DNA from: Rosenbergiella australiborealis
GTDB taxonomy: Bacteria > Pseudomonadota > Gammaproteobacteria > Enterobacterales > Enterobacteriaceae
Length of the DNA: 64,000 bases
Assembly (NCBI RefSeq): GCF_018494035.1
Contig: NZ_JABBFO010000002.1
Span: 186,001-250,000, forward strand
Direction: 5' to 3'
The notes beneath the pieces were generated by a model that saw only the letters and a list, made by a program, of their open reading frames with translations, was not told the DNA's origin and did no database searches. Position numbers and translations under genes: made by a program. Shown here one piece after another: positions 18,965 through 27,487 of this stretch. The first letter of the stretch is position 1. The number at the start of each line of letters is the position of its first letter.

Positions 18965-20125
18965 ATGGTTAGGATTGGATTACAGGCTGGCAGTGGCGAG
19001 GAATTTATCGCAGTAAAGGTTAAAGGTATGCCCATCGGGCGTTATGCCGCACAGATTCGTCAGCTACTCACTGAATACGGTTTAGAGGGGATCAGTCGAT
19101 ACTTTGCTCAACCCGTTTTTTCTTCACACGCTGATAAAGCGCAATGGTTTTATGATACCCGTTTCGAGACACTTACCCCATGGCAAGAAGCATCCACGGC
19201 ACAGAAATTAAGTGGGTTACAGCAGTTGATTGCCATGACTGATGCCATCGAACGCTTACGTCTGGCATTACCTAAACAGGCTAAAAGGTCACTATCCTTC
19301 ATTGATCAAATATTGAAAAGCCTGACTCTCATTCCTTCCATCGAGACAATATTCCTGATTAATCAGCAGCCAGTATTACTTTACTGGGGCTATTACGGCA
19401 CGGATCAGCGAACGGTCGACTTTCGTCAGTGCTACGATTCATTAAGCGAAACGCAGGCTGTTCCCTCGCCTCCGGTTAGCGTGCCTCAGCCATCCGCTCA
19501 ACACCGTCGGTGTCACAAAATAGCGCTTCGTAACGGACTCCTTGCTGTCATCCTCGCTGCTACGGCATGGGGGTTTTATCACCAATCGGTGTTCACTATA
19601 CCGCATCAAGATGATAGTAAAGAGGTTGCTCAGATTGCTAAATCGGACGATATGGCAGTAATAATGCAGAATTTAACCACCATCACGCATAATTTACCCG
19701 TTCAACCTGCCAAATATCAGGCTCCTGCTCCCCAATTGGCGGAAGTAAAAGCTAAAAAGACGAAACAGGCTTTGATGATCCCGACGGCAGCACGTTACCA
19801 AGGCAGTACATCATTTCTTGATGGGATTTGGTATGCGGAGGTGCAGGAGAATAATCATACAACTCGTTTTACTTTTGATTTTCGTCACGGTAAGGCAAAA
19901 ACCATCCTAAGGTCTGGATCGCAACATTGCGTCACGCAAAGCCATGCCTCCTTTTCTTCCGCTGGGCAGTTAGCCATAGTAACAGCGCGTAGTACCTGTC
20001 AGGGGCAACTTACCCTCCCTGCGACCACCATTCTGTGTGAAAAAAGCCAACCTAATACTGAATGTCAGTGGAAAAAAAATGCCTCATCATCCCTGCCAAT
20101 GACGCTTTACCGTGAGGGAACATAA
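18965..20125 (+). CDS. srfA: SrfA-like protein
   Basis: A 386-residue protein resembling SrfA of the Salmonella srfABC locus (SsrB-regulated in Salmonella; reported as cytotoxin-related in Xenorhabdus). Residues 1-165 form a soluble domain ending in VLLYWGYYG. A proline-rich linker follows (about 166-185), then one membrane helix (about 191-206, GLLAVILAATAWGFYH). The C-terminal part is presumably periplasmic: coil-like, then a domain with spaced cysteines (SFLDGIWYAEV...QHCV...STCQG...LCEK...ECQWKK). The role is not established; SrfA probably anchors the cytoplasmic SrfB. It overlaps srfB as TAATG. No srfC follows. Confidence 0.72.
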   Translation: MVRIGLQAGSGEEFIAVKVKGMPIGRYAAQIRQLLTEYGLEGISRYFAQPVFSSHADKAQWFYDTRFETLTPWQEASTAQKLSGLQQLIAMTDAIERLRLALPKQAKRSLSFIDQILKSLTLIPSIETIFLINQQPVLLYWGYYGTDQRTVDFRQCYDSLSETQAVPSPPVSVPQPSAQHRRCHKIALRNGLLAVILAATAWGFYHQSVFTIPHQDDSKEVAQIAKSDDMAVIMQNLTTITHNLPVQPAKYQAPAPQLAEVKAKKTKQALMIPTAARYQGSTSFLDGIWYAEVQENNHTTRFTFDFRHGKAKTILRSGSQHCVTQSHASFSSAGQLAIVTARSTCQGQLTLPATTILCEKSQPNTECQWKKNASSSLPMTLYREGT

Positions 20126-22917
20126 TGTCAACGTTAGGCCAACAACCCCATGTACTGTTCGTCAACTCGGGGGTTCAATTTATTGACCAATCATTTGTTA
20201 TCGATCCACTATATCCTGACGCCGCTTTTATTCGCGCTAAGGTCGGTGGGCCGCTTCGGGAGGTGATGCGCGAGTCATCCGGACATTATGTTTACCGTCC
20301 AACAGAAGAGAGTCCCGCCGAGTGGGTAAGGCCGGAGTATTTTTTTTCTCTACAGCACTCCTTACACTACTTACAAAACCATTGGTTACCCATCCCTTTT
20401 TTGCATAGCACGACGCAAAGTGAAGGTCTGCGTCCCACTAATTGGGCAAGAGCCTTCTTAACCGAAAGCCCGACAGTTCCACAGGGTTGGGCGATCACTT
20501 TTGCTTTTGATACTCGTGTCAGTTGCCATGAAAACATGACCCAACCGAGTCTATCCGATATTCAACAAGGACAGCAATTTACCCTTTGCCAACAGCCACA
20601 ACGCTGGCAGCATTTTATTGAACAGCAATGGATGAGTGCTTGGATGGAAACCGTCGTGCAGAGCCATCCTCATCGTGCCGACTATCCAACTTTTATTTGG
20701 CAAGCACACTACACCACGCTTATTCGTTATTTAGCACAGCATGTTCAGCCACGCCCTATCGTATTGCGACAGCCGCATTCTCAAGATACCAGCGTGGCCG
20801 TTACCGCGATTATCGATCTGGGTAATACAAATAGTTGTGGTGTGTTATATGAGACGGGAACTGACTACTCCAATCCCCTTGCACTATGTAGTGAACTGGT
20901 GATCCGCGATCTGAGTTGCCCGACTAATACACCCGCTTCGCTTTTTAGCAGCGAAATGAATTTTTGTACTGCACCTTTTGGAGATCGAGGATTATCCTCA
21001 TTAAGTGGTCGACTGGATGCATTTCAATGGCTCTCGCCAGTACGTATAGGCCCTGAAGCCCATCGTCTTAATGGACAATCACATTTCGATTTACAATATC
21101 AAGGGATAACGAGCCCACGGCGCTATTTGTGGGATGATAACCCCTCGCGCTTCACATGGTTTAATGCCGCACAAGCGCATCACGCAGATTTTTCCGCCAT
21201 TGACCATCCTTTTAGCTTGCTACTTGATGATTATGGTACGTTATTAAGCGAGTTACCGTTGGCTGAACGTATCCCAATGTTTATCCCACAATTTTCCCGT
21301 GCAACCCTCTTCGCTTTCTTACTGACAGAACTTTTCAATCAGATAGCGATACAAATTAATAGCCAGCGCTATCGACAACGCCATAGTGCTGCCGATGAAC
21401 CGCGTTATTTACGTCGTGTGATTTTTACCTTACCGGTAAATTTTACCCAATTAGAGAAACAGCGTTTTGAGCAGCTTGCACGACAAGCGTTGATACTGTT
21501 ACAAACAACGCAACCTGATTTTTTCCCGATCACTGCCCACGACATTGAGATGGTCTTCCCGTGGGACGAGGCTTGTTGTGGGCAAATAGTTTGGCTATGG
21601 CAACAATTACGTGAGTATTCCGTCACGGCATTAATTGCTCGTTACCATCGCCACCCTAAAACGAATCATTTACGAGTCGGACTCATTGATGTTGGCGGCG
21701 GGACGACTGATCTTGCCATTACTGAATTTCGCTGTTTGCATCCTCAGGATGTCGGTACGCTTGCCCTTTCCCCTAGAGTCCTATTACGGCAAGGTTTTAC
21801 TTTAGCTGGCGATAGTGTATTGGAAGATGTCATCAATTATTTTTTATTTCCTCAACTGATCTGTCATCTCAAACAGCAAGGATTGTCCTCGGTTGAAACC
21901 CATTTAGAGCGACTATTTAGCCGAGATAAAAGTGATGAAGGAGACAGTACGTGGCGACAGTATATTGTCCGGCATCTTTTTCTACCGGTGGTGCATGATA
22001 TTTTAGCGCGTTATCAACTGGCGGAAGAGCGCTATTTCTGTCGAGTTAACCGACTAACCGGTGACGATTGTATGTATTTTATCGAATCGACACTGAGGGA
22101 AAAAATGTCCAGCTTTACGTCTGGCAATGCCTATTTTGAATTATCTCAGTGGTGCATCGAATTTTCATTTGGCACACTAACTGAGTTTTTGGAAAGTGAT
22201 GAATGTCGACTAAGTCAACTACTCAGAATAATTAGTGACACTGTCACAGATAATCAGTGCGATGTTATGCTGTTAAGCGGGCAAGTTATGGCACTCGCTG
22301 TTTTTCAACATCCTTTTAAACAGCCCTCGCTTCATACTTGTCTACTGACAGAATTGCCCATACATTCGGGATTACCTTTTTGCGCACAAGGAAAGCTCGA
22401 TAATGGTAAACATGTGACTAGTGTGGGAGCCTTACTGTATGCGTTAGTCGATGAACAATATCTGTTAGAGCAATCGATCATATCGGGAAATATCGGTACT
22501 ACTGCCCCCGAACGATGGTATGGACCAATACAAAAAGAAGGCTACCTACAACAAGTTCTGCTTAGTCCTCCGTATCAAGGGATACTTCATACTCAACAAA
22601 TAATAACTGGCCCGATATCGATGGGTTACCGATGTAGCTCGCATCCGAGGGCTATTGCATCCCCGCTATTTACTTTAATACCGAATCGACGAGTGATCAC
22701 GTCTTTAGCGTTAGGGGTAACGGTAGAACTTGCATGGCATTTTGATGAAAAAGGCGAGTTAATGAGCCTCCCTTCAGTGATTAGCCTTAAGGATCACCAG
22801 CAACAGCCGCTGAATAGTGAAAACCTTAGCGTTGTGATGAACACCCTTTCGTACAAAGGCAATAATCAGGAGAGTTATTGGCGAGATGACGGTTGCGTGA
22901 TGCGATCAATCACCTAG
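20125..22917 (+). CDS. srfB: SrfB-like actin/Hsp70-fold ATPase
   Basis: A 930-residue SrfB-family protein. Two phosphate-binding signatures of the actin/Hsp70 superfamily are visible: AIIDLGNTNSCGVLYE (about 229-244) and GLIDVGGGTTDLAITEF (about 518-534). Between them lies PRRYLWDD and a long segment with RVIFTLPVNFTQLEKQRF. The family usually has about 990-1000 residues, so this copy is slightly short but intact. It starts at the ATG in the TAATG overlap with srfA, so translation is probably coupled. Function is unknown beyond virulence association. The partner gene srfC, normally next, is absent; a hairpin and a convergent barstar gene follow. Confidence 0.88.
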   Translation: MSTLGQQPHVLFVNSGVQFIDQSFVIDPLYPDAAFIRAKVGGPLREVMRESSGHYVYRPTEESPAEWVRPEYFFSLQHSLHYLQNHWLPIPFLHSTTQSEGLRPTNWARAFLTESPTVPQGWAITFAFDTRVSCHENMTQPSLSDIQQGQQFTLCQQPQRWQHFIEQQWMSAWMETVVQSHPHRADYPTFIWQAHYTTLIRYLAQHVQPRPIVLRQPHSQDTSVAVTAIIDLGNTNSCGVLYETGTDYSNPLALCSELVIRDLSCPTNTPASLFSSEMNFCTAPFGDRGLSSLSGRLDAFQWLSPVRIGPEAHRLNGQSHFDLQYQGITSPRRYLWDDNPSRFTWFNAAQAHHADFSAIDHPFSLLLDDYGTLLSELPLAERIPMFIPQFSRATLFAFLLTELFNQIAIQINSQRYRQRHSAADEPRYLRRVIFTLPVNFTQLEKQRFEQLARQALILLQTTQPDFFPITAHDIEMVFPWDEACCGQIVWLWQQLREYSVTALIARYHRHPKTNHLRVGLIDVGGGTTDLAITEFRCLHPQDVGTLALSPRVLLRQGFTLAGDSVLEDVINYFLFPQLICHLKQQGLSSVETHLERLFSRDKSDEGDSTWRQYIVRHLFLPVVHDILARYQLAEERYFCRVNRLTGDDCMYFIESTLREKMSSFTSGNAYFELSQWCIEFSFGTLTEFLESDECRLSQLLRIISDTVTDNQCDVMLLSGQVMALAVFQHPFKQPSLHTCLLTELPIHSGLPFCAQGKLDNGKHVTSVGALLYALVDEQYLLEQSIISGNIGTTAPERWYGPIQKEGYLQQVLLSPPYQGILHTQQIITGPISMGYRCSSHPRAIASPLFTLIPNRRVITSLALGVTVELAWHFDEKGELMSLPSVISLKDHQQQPLNSENLSVVMNTLSYKGNNQESYWRDDGCVMRSIT

Positions 22918-22927
22918 TATCAGTTCG

Positions 22928-22947
22928 GTGCCCACTGATGTGGGCAC
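22928..22947. terminator. Hairpin between srfB and barstar
   Basis: GTGCCCAC, TGAT, GTGGGCAC form a perfect eight-pair stem between the convergent srfB and barstar genes. ACTTT follows on the plus strand, so it may act as a weak terminator of srfB. Confidence 0.55.
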
Positions 22948-22963
22948 ACTTTAAGCTTAGGCA

Positions 22964-23239
22964 TTAGTTGATAACAATATGATAAAGCTCAGGTTGCTCC
23001 GCCCTAGCCTCTTGCAATAACTCGATAATAGCGGCTAAGGGTTGTTCGGCGGATAAAGGATAGCTTTGCAAATTATGGAAATGGCAAGTAAGAGGTAACG
23101 GTAGTTCACCAGTCAGCCAGTCCCATAATGCATCAAGTGAGTATCCAAAGGGTTGATTTGTCTGATATTGCTGACAAAGTTGCCGATAAAAATCATCCCG
23201 AGAATGAATAGTTTGACAGTTAAAATGGAGCGTAAACAT
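22964..23239 (-). CDS. Barstar-family ribonuclease inhibitor
   Basis: A 91-residue acidic protein of the barstar family (E. coli YhcO is a relative). The core helix YSLDALWDWLTG matches the barstar segment around Asp35-Trp38-Asp39, whose acidic residues plug the barnase active site. The acidic LLQEARAEQPELYHIVIN end also fits. The ATG immediately follows the TAA of the barnase-like gene, so the pair is co-transcribed and probably translationally coupled. Its job is presumably to neutralise any of the neighbouring ribonuclease left in the cytoplasm. Confidence 0.9.
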   Translation of the reverse strand: MFTLHFNCQTIHSRDDFYRQLCQQYQTNQPFGYSLDALWDWLTGELPLPLTCHFHNLQSYPLSAEQPLAAIIELLQEARAEQPELYHIVIN

Positions 23240-23722
23240 TTAGGGTACCTGTTGAAAACTATGGTAGTGATCGGTGGTTAGGTAAATCAGACCATCGGAA
23301 GAAAACAACAATCGATCACTATTGCGGTGCCCACAACGAAAGTTTACATCCGCCTCCTGCCAAACACGTCCAGATGCGTTAGGTAGTTGACCTTCACGAT
23401 TAGAAAATCGATCACCACCAATAACACGACCAGGTAGTACCTCACATAAATTTCCCTTCGCCGCAATCCAACCTTGGCGACGAGCCTCGCCTTTACGAAT
23501 ATAAAAATCTGGCAACCGTTGATGAGCCTGAAGGTAATGAGCAACAGTGAGTGGATCGGTATTAACGTCAGTGGCAGTAGGAGTAGGAGTACTGGAATTT
23601 TGTGGGGAAAATGAAGGTGCAGCGCTGTGGTGTGACGATGATGGCGTGTGCCAATATTTGATGAATACACCAATTAATAACATGATCATAATGATCACGG
23701 GACGCATTTTTTTACTCTGCAT
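23240..23722 (-). CDS. Barnase-like extracytoplasmic ribonuclease
   Basis: A 160-residue protein: a basic N-terminus, a hydrophobic segment (about 7-22), a Ser/Thr/Pro-rich linker (about 27-57), then a complete barnase-type guanyl-specific ribonuclease domain (about 58-160). Catalytic positions are intact by alignment to barnase: Lys77, general base Glu123 (WQEADVNF), Arg133 and Arg137 (RNSDR), and general acid His152 (TTDHYHSF). IGGDRFSNREGQLP is also conserved. No lipobox or clear AxA cleavage site is seen, so it may stay anchored in the inner membrane facing the periplasm. ATG at codon 6 is an alternative start; neither has a strong ribosome site. The barstar gene follows directly. Confidence 0.9.
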   Translation of the reverse strand: MQSKKMRPVIIMIMLLIGVFIKYWHTPSSSHHSAAPSFSPQNSSTPTPTATDVNTDPLTVAHYLQAHQRLPDFYIRKGEARRQGWIAAKGNLCEVLPGRVIGGDRFSNREGQLPNASGRVWQEADVNFRCGHRNSDRLLFSSDGLIYLTTDHYHSFQQVP

Positions 23723-23796
23723 AAATGTTTAAATGTCGAGAAATCGTGGTGAAAGTTTAGCAGAGAGTCATCAGAAATGCGATTAAGGCAGGAAAC

Positions 23797-23817
23797 ACCG
23801 CCTTGTCATCAGGCGGT
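23797..23817 (-). terminator. Hairpin after MarA/SoxS-like gene
   Basis: ACCGCCT and AGGCGGT pair across a seven-base loop, 13 bases past the stop of the minus-strand regulator. Only GTTT follows, so it is a weak terminator candidate. Confidence 0.5.
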
Positions 23818-23829
23818 CAACGATAAAAA

Positions 23830-24171
23830 TTAGTGCATTGTTTGAACAGGAGCGGCATTACGTCGCCAAGTACCCGGTGCCATACCATATTGACGTTTAA
23901 AACTACGGTTAAAAGATTGCTGAGAATCAAACCCCATAGAAATCGCAACGGACAAAATAGGCTCATCCGAATGTGTTAATCGGCAGGCTGACTTTTCGAG
24001 TTTTTTTGTTCTGATGTACTCGCCTAAAGAATGACCGGTATGCTCTTTAAACATACGTTGTAGGTGCCATTTTGAATAGCCGGCACGATCAGCGACCATA
24101 TCTAAGTTTAAGCGGTTCTCGATATGGCTATCGATCCAATGAATTAAATCATCAAAGAAAGAACCATTCAT
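23830..24171 (-). CDS. MarA/SoxS/RamA-family transcription activator
   Basis: A 113-residue stand-alone AraC-type DNA-binding protein with two helix-turn-helix units: LDMVADRAGYSKWHLQRMFKEHTGHSLGEYIR (first) and ILSVAISMGFDSQQSFNRSFKRQYGMAPGTWRR (second). The first recognition helix is identical in character to MarA, SoxS and Rob; the length equals RamA. There is no ligand domain, so activity should be set by how much is made. It probably activates efflux and oxidative-stress genes through a marbox. AGGAG lies six bases before the start. A palindrome upstream suggests repression by an unlinked or adjacent regulator. Which of marA, soxS or ramA it replaces cannot be decided here. Confidence 0.85.
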   Translation of the reverse strand: MNGSFFDDLIHWIDSHIENRLNLDMVADRAGYSKWHLQRMFKEHTGHSLGEYIRTKKLEKSACRLTHSDEPILSVAISMGFDSQQSFNRSFKRQYGMAPGTWRRNAAPVQTMH

Positions 24172-24203
24172 CAGCGACTCCTAGAGAAAGTGTATCTGTT
24201 TTA

Positions 24204-24243
24204 GTTGCATTAAATAATGCACCCTAACCTGATTAAATGCAAC
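24204..24243. promoter_or_regulatory. Palindromic operator candidate before MarA/SoxS-like gene
   Basis: TGCATTA-AA-TAATGCA (24206-24221) is a perfect inverted repeat 35-50 bp before the regulator start. A further ATGCAAC at 24237-24243 pairs with GTTGCAT at 24204-24210. The pattern is reminiscent of operators of Rrf2-family repressors such as NsrR (ATGCAT, A/T centre, ATGCAT). An Rrf2-family gene lies immediately upstream, so it could be the regulator. This is an inference. Confidence 0.55.
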
Positions 24244-24275
24244 CTTTAAAGTTACACTTTATTCTCGCTGCGCTA

Positions 24276-24728
24276 TCAGCTCGTATATTGATGTGCCAGG
24301 TCTTTACCCTGTTTTAGGGCTTGAAGTGCATCAGCAACGGTGTGCTTTGCCAATACTTGTAGGGAGGCTTGTTCCGCTTCTTCAGCAATCTGTTTGAAGT
24401 ACCAGCAGACGTTGGCACTGACTATACAACAAGGTTTTTTCACATCAGGGCGAGAATTTAATAATTTTTTTTCATCAGTCACCGCCATATAAATATCACA
24501 CAGTGAAATTTTATCAGCAGAACGTGCAAGATGTATTGAGCCTGTTCGCCCTAAAGTAGTGATGAAAATACCCTCACGGGTTAGCGGAACCATGAGTTTA
24601 CGAATTAAACTAGGATTGGCTTCAGCGCCGTTTGCAAGAGTATTGCTAGTCGAACGTTTTCCTTGTTCTTCAGACATTGCCACACTGAGAACCATTTGTA
24701 GCGCGGTTGGAAAACGATAATCTAACAT
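24276..24728 (-). CDS. Rrf2-family transcription regulator
   Basis: A 150-residue winged-helix protein. The DNA-binding part (about 8-70) includes ANPSLIRKLMVPLTREGIFITTLGRTGSIHLAR, typical of Rrf2 proteins of the YwnA type. A C-terminal dimerisation helix (about 115-148) follows. Three cysteines occur as PCCIVSANVCWYF (about 99-111); the spacing is unlike IscR or NsrR, so iron-sulfur binding is uncertain, though redox sensing by the cysteines is plausible. GAGG lies six bases before the start. It is followed on the same strand by the MarA/SoxS-like gene after 104 bp that contain a palindrome, so it may control that gene. Confidence 0.75.
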   Translation of the reverse strand: MLDYRFPTALQMVLSVAMSEEQGKRSTSNTLANGAEANPSLIRKLMVPLTREGIFITTLGRTGSIHLARSADKISLCDIYMAVTDEKKLLNSRPDVKKPCCIVSANVCWYFKQIAEEAEQASLQVLAKHTVADALQALKQGKDLAHQYTS

Positions 24729-24893
24729 CTAAAGCCTCGTCACATCAGAAATAAGAACGTTTATGCTGAACCTTTATACTGTAACAAAAACTCGGTCTGA
24801 GAAGAAGGCTACCAGAGATTCATCGCACATTAAGTTTTGTTCTGTTCAACCGAAGACTTGTATTGGTCACCGAAGCACGGTAAGATTTTATGA

Positions 24894-24916
24894 TTATAGT
24901 ATGTTGTAACTAAGGA
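24894..24916 (+). other. Replication terminator site Ter
   Basis: AGTATGTTGTAACTAA (24898-24913) matches the core of E. coli TerB exactly. It lies immediately before the tus start and overlaps the AAGGA ribosome binding site, so bound Tus should repress its own gene. By the known polarity of Ter (the G of AGTATG marks the blocking side), forks arriving from lower coordinates are arrested, and forks from higher coordinates pass. Confidence 0.92.
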
Positions 24917-24921
24917 TTGTG

Positions 24922-25842
24922 ATGCGATATTCCCTTGTCGAAGATATGCGTGAGACGCTCAACTGCATTGAGCAGGATTTGCTGCAATTCTGTCAAATAA
25001 TCAGCGAGAGTCGCTTAATGATGGCTCGTGTTTTCGTTCTGCCGCCCATACATAAGGGAGAAGAGCTCACCCCCACCCCAACCATTCATGTTGAGCAGCA
25101 ATTGGGCAATAAGGCTCGGCAACTCGCGGTACAGCATTACGCTCATCTCTATTTACAACAACAATCTGAAAAGAAAAGTACGCGTAGCGCGACCCGATTA
25201 CCTGGCGCACTCTGTTTAAACGTCACGGCACAACAGCAAAATAGCCTTACCTTACTGAGTGAAAGAATAAATCAAGCTAAACAGTATTTTCAGCAGTTGG
25301 TGACGGTAGATGCTGAGCTTCCCGCTGCCGCACGCTTCCCTTTTGTTCATCAACATTTTCCTGGCTTACTGACGCTAAATGTTTATCGCACACTGACCGT
25401 ACTGCCAAGCGTTGATTCGATTAATTTTGGCTGGGCGAACAAACACGTTATTAAGCGTTTAACGCCCGATGACGTAATACAAACGTTAGAAAAAAGTCTG
25501 AGTGCTAAACGTGCCCGTGCACCGTGGACACGAGAAGAGTGGGCAGAAAAAGTCCAAGAAGAGTTAGCGCTGATTAAAGCCTTACCGGCTGACACTAAAT
25601 TAAAAATCAAACGGCCGGTTAAAGTACAACCGATAGCCCGCGTATGGCAGAGTGACCAACAGAAACAAACACAGCTAGCCTGCCCTAACCCATTGATTGT
25701 CACCTGCCTAGAGGGTGAAACCTGTCCAGAATTAGGCACTTTAACAGATTATGACGAGGCAAACGTTACCCATCGCCATAAGCCGGATGCGCGTCCTGCG
25801 ACGCTTATCATCCCACGCCTATGGCTTTGGAAGGAGGATTAG
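24922..25842 (+). CDS. tus: Replication terminus binding protein Tus
   Basis: A 306-residue monomeric DNA-binding protein that, bound to Ter, stops the replicative helicase from one direction only. Similarity to E. coli Tus (309) is full length. Highly conserved stretches are [62 protein letters not shown] and LIIPRLWLW. The ATG at 24922 is preferred over the preceding GTG because AAGGA is spaced five bases from it. The Ter site overlaps its leader, consistent with autoregulation. It converges on fumC with stop codons overlapping by four bases. Confidence 0.96.
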   Translation: MRYSLVEDMRETLNCIEQDLLQFCQIISESRLMMARVFVLPPIHKGEELTPTPTIHVEQQLGNKARQLAVQHYAHLYLQQQSEKKSTRSATRLPGALCLNVTAQQQNSLTLLSERINQAKQYFQQLVTVDAELPAAARFPFVHQHFPGLLTLNVYRTLTVLPSVDSINFGWANKHVIKRLTPDDVIQTLEKSLSAKRARAPWTREEWAEKVQEELALIKALPADTKLKIKRPVKVQPIARVWQSDQQKQTQLACPNPLIVTCLEGETCPELGTLTDYDEANVTHRHKPDARPATLIIPRLWLWKED

Positions 25843-27236
25843 TTGGTTTTCTCTCCGGTCATTTGTTCAGGTCTGACCCATTGCTCAAACTGCGCTTCAG
25901 TTAAATAGCCTAATTGAAGCGCAGAGTCCTTGAGAGTTAATCCTTCGTGATGGGCTTTTTTAGCAATTTCCGCCGCTTTGTCATAACCAATATGAGGATT
26001 AAGCGCGGTAACCAACATTAATGAGTTTTCAACCAATTGTTGAATACGCGCCCTATCAGGCTCGATACCTGTCGCGCAGTGTATTGTAAAGCTATGCATT
26101 CCATCGGCCAATAAGCGTAGGCTCTGCAATAGGTTATGGATAATCATCGGACGAAATACGTTAAGCTCAAAATTCCCTGATGCTCCGCCTACCGTAATTG
26201 CAACATCATTACCCATCACTTGTGCGCAGATCATCGTCAATGCTTCACATTGAGTAGGATTGACTTTTCCCGGCATAATGGAACTACCCGGTTCATTTTC
26301 AGGGATCTTAAGCTCACCGATCCCACTGCGTGGTCCACTGGCCAGCCAACGTACATCGTTCGCTATCTTCATCAATGAAACCGCCAGCCCTTTTATAGCG
26401 CCGTGTAGATGGACAAGCGCATCACAAGTGGCTAATGCTTCAAATTTATTTTCTGCCGAGGTGAAGGGGATACTCGTGAACGAAGAAATTTCTTCAGCTA
26501 CCCGTCGCGCGTAATGCGGGTGCGTATTGAGTCCTGTCCCAACAGCGGTACCACCAAGGGCTAATTCAGAAAGATGATCAGTACAAGCATGTAAATGAGA
26601 GTGAGAAAACTTGAGCATACTGACCCAACCGGAAATTTCCTGACCGAGCGTCAAGGGTGTAGCATCTTGTAAATGTGTGCGCCCAATTTTGACGATATCG
26701 TGAAATTGTTCTGATTTCTTCGCAAGCTCAGTGGTTAATCGCTCTAGTGCCGGAAAAAGTTCGTGTGTTAATGCAACTTTTGCCGCGATATGCATAGCGG
26801 TCGGAAATACATCATTAGAACTCTGGCTTTTATTGACATCATCATTGGGATGAATCAGGCGAGACATCCCTCGTGGTCCCCCTAGGATTTCACTCCCACG
26901 ATTCGCCAATACCTCATTCATATTCATATTGGTTTGTGTACCAGACCCCGTTTGCCAAATGGCTAACGGAAACTCACCAGAATGTTTGTCTGCAAGTACC
27001 TCATCGGCCGCTGCAATAATCGCATTCGCCGTTTCTTTATCCAGTAATCCGAGCTGTTGGTTGACGATCGCTGACGCCCGTTTAGTGATAGCCAGTGCAT
27101 GGATCAATGCGGGTGGCATTTTTTCAGTAGAAATATGAAAATGAGCTAAGGAACGCTGGGTTTGCGCACCCCAAAGTTTAGCTTCGGGGACCTCAATTTT
27201 GCCCATAGAATCCTGCTCGTAACGAAAATCACTCAT
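25839..27236 (-). CDS. fumC: Fumarate hydratase class II
   Basis: A 465-residue iron-independent fumarase that interconverts fumarate and malate in the TCA cycle as a tetramer. Signatures: [54 protein letters not shown], and the fumarase/aspartase loop [15 protein letters not shown] with the catalytic serine. The start at 27236 ([12 protein letters not shown]) is chosen for AAGGG about seven bases upstream; a longer frame opens at 27269. The tus-fumC neighbourhood is conserved with E. coli, but no fumA is upstream. In E. coli fumC is induced by SoxS; I could not place a marbox confidently. Confidence 0.96.
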   Translation of the reverse strand: MSDFRYEQDSMGKIEVPEAKLWGAQTQRSLAHFHISTEKMPPALIHALAITKRASAIVNQQLGLLDKETANAIIAAADEVLADKHSGEFPLAIWQTGSGTQTNMNMNEVLANRGSEILGGPRGMSRLIHPNDDVNKSQSSNDVFPTAMHIAAKVALTHELFPALERLTTELAKKSEQFHDIVKIGRTHLQDATPLTLGQEISGWVSMLKFSHSHLHACTDHLSELALGGTAVGTGLNTHPHYARRVAEEISSFTSIPFTSAENKFEALATCDALVHLHGAIKGLAVSLMKIANDVRWLASGPRSGIGELKIPENEPGSSIMPGKVNPTQCEALTMICAQVMGNDVAITVGGASGNFELNVFRPMIIHNLLQSLRLLADGMHSFTIHCATGIEPDRARIQQLVENSLMLVTALNPHIGYDKAAEIAKKAHHEGLTLKDSALQLGYLTEAQFEQWVRPEQMTGEKTN

Positions 27237-27487
27237 TTTTGGCCCTTTTCTTTGTACTGTCAGTAGCATTTAATTCTATGCGGAATGTCTGAATTAGCTT
27301 CTTTTAGTCAAAAGATGAAGAAGCCAATAAGTAAGATGCCGTAATAATCGAAAGAGTGCTACACAGAATCTTGACAGATTAAGGGGTTAGAATGTAAAAG
27401 CATGTAAAACTGTTGTGTAGCTTTGAAGAAGATCCTTCACAGTGACCACTGGCCAGCTATCAGGATCGATAAGGACCTAACTATTTT

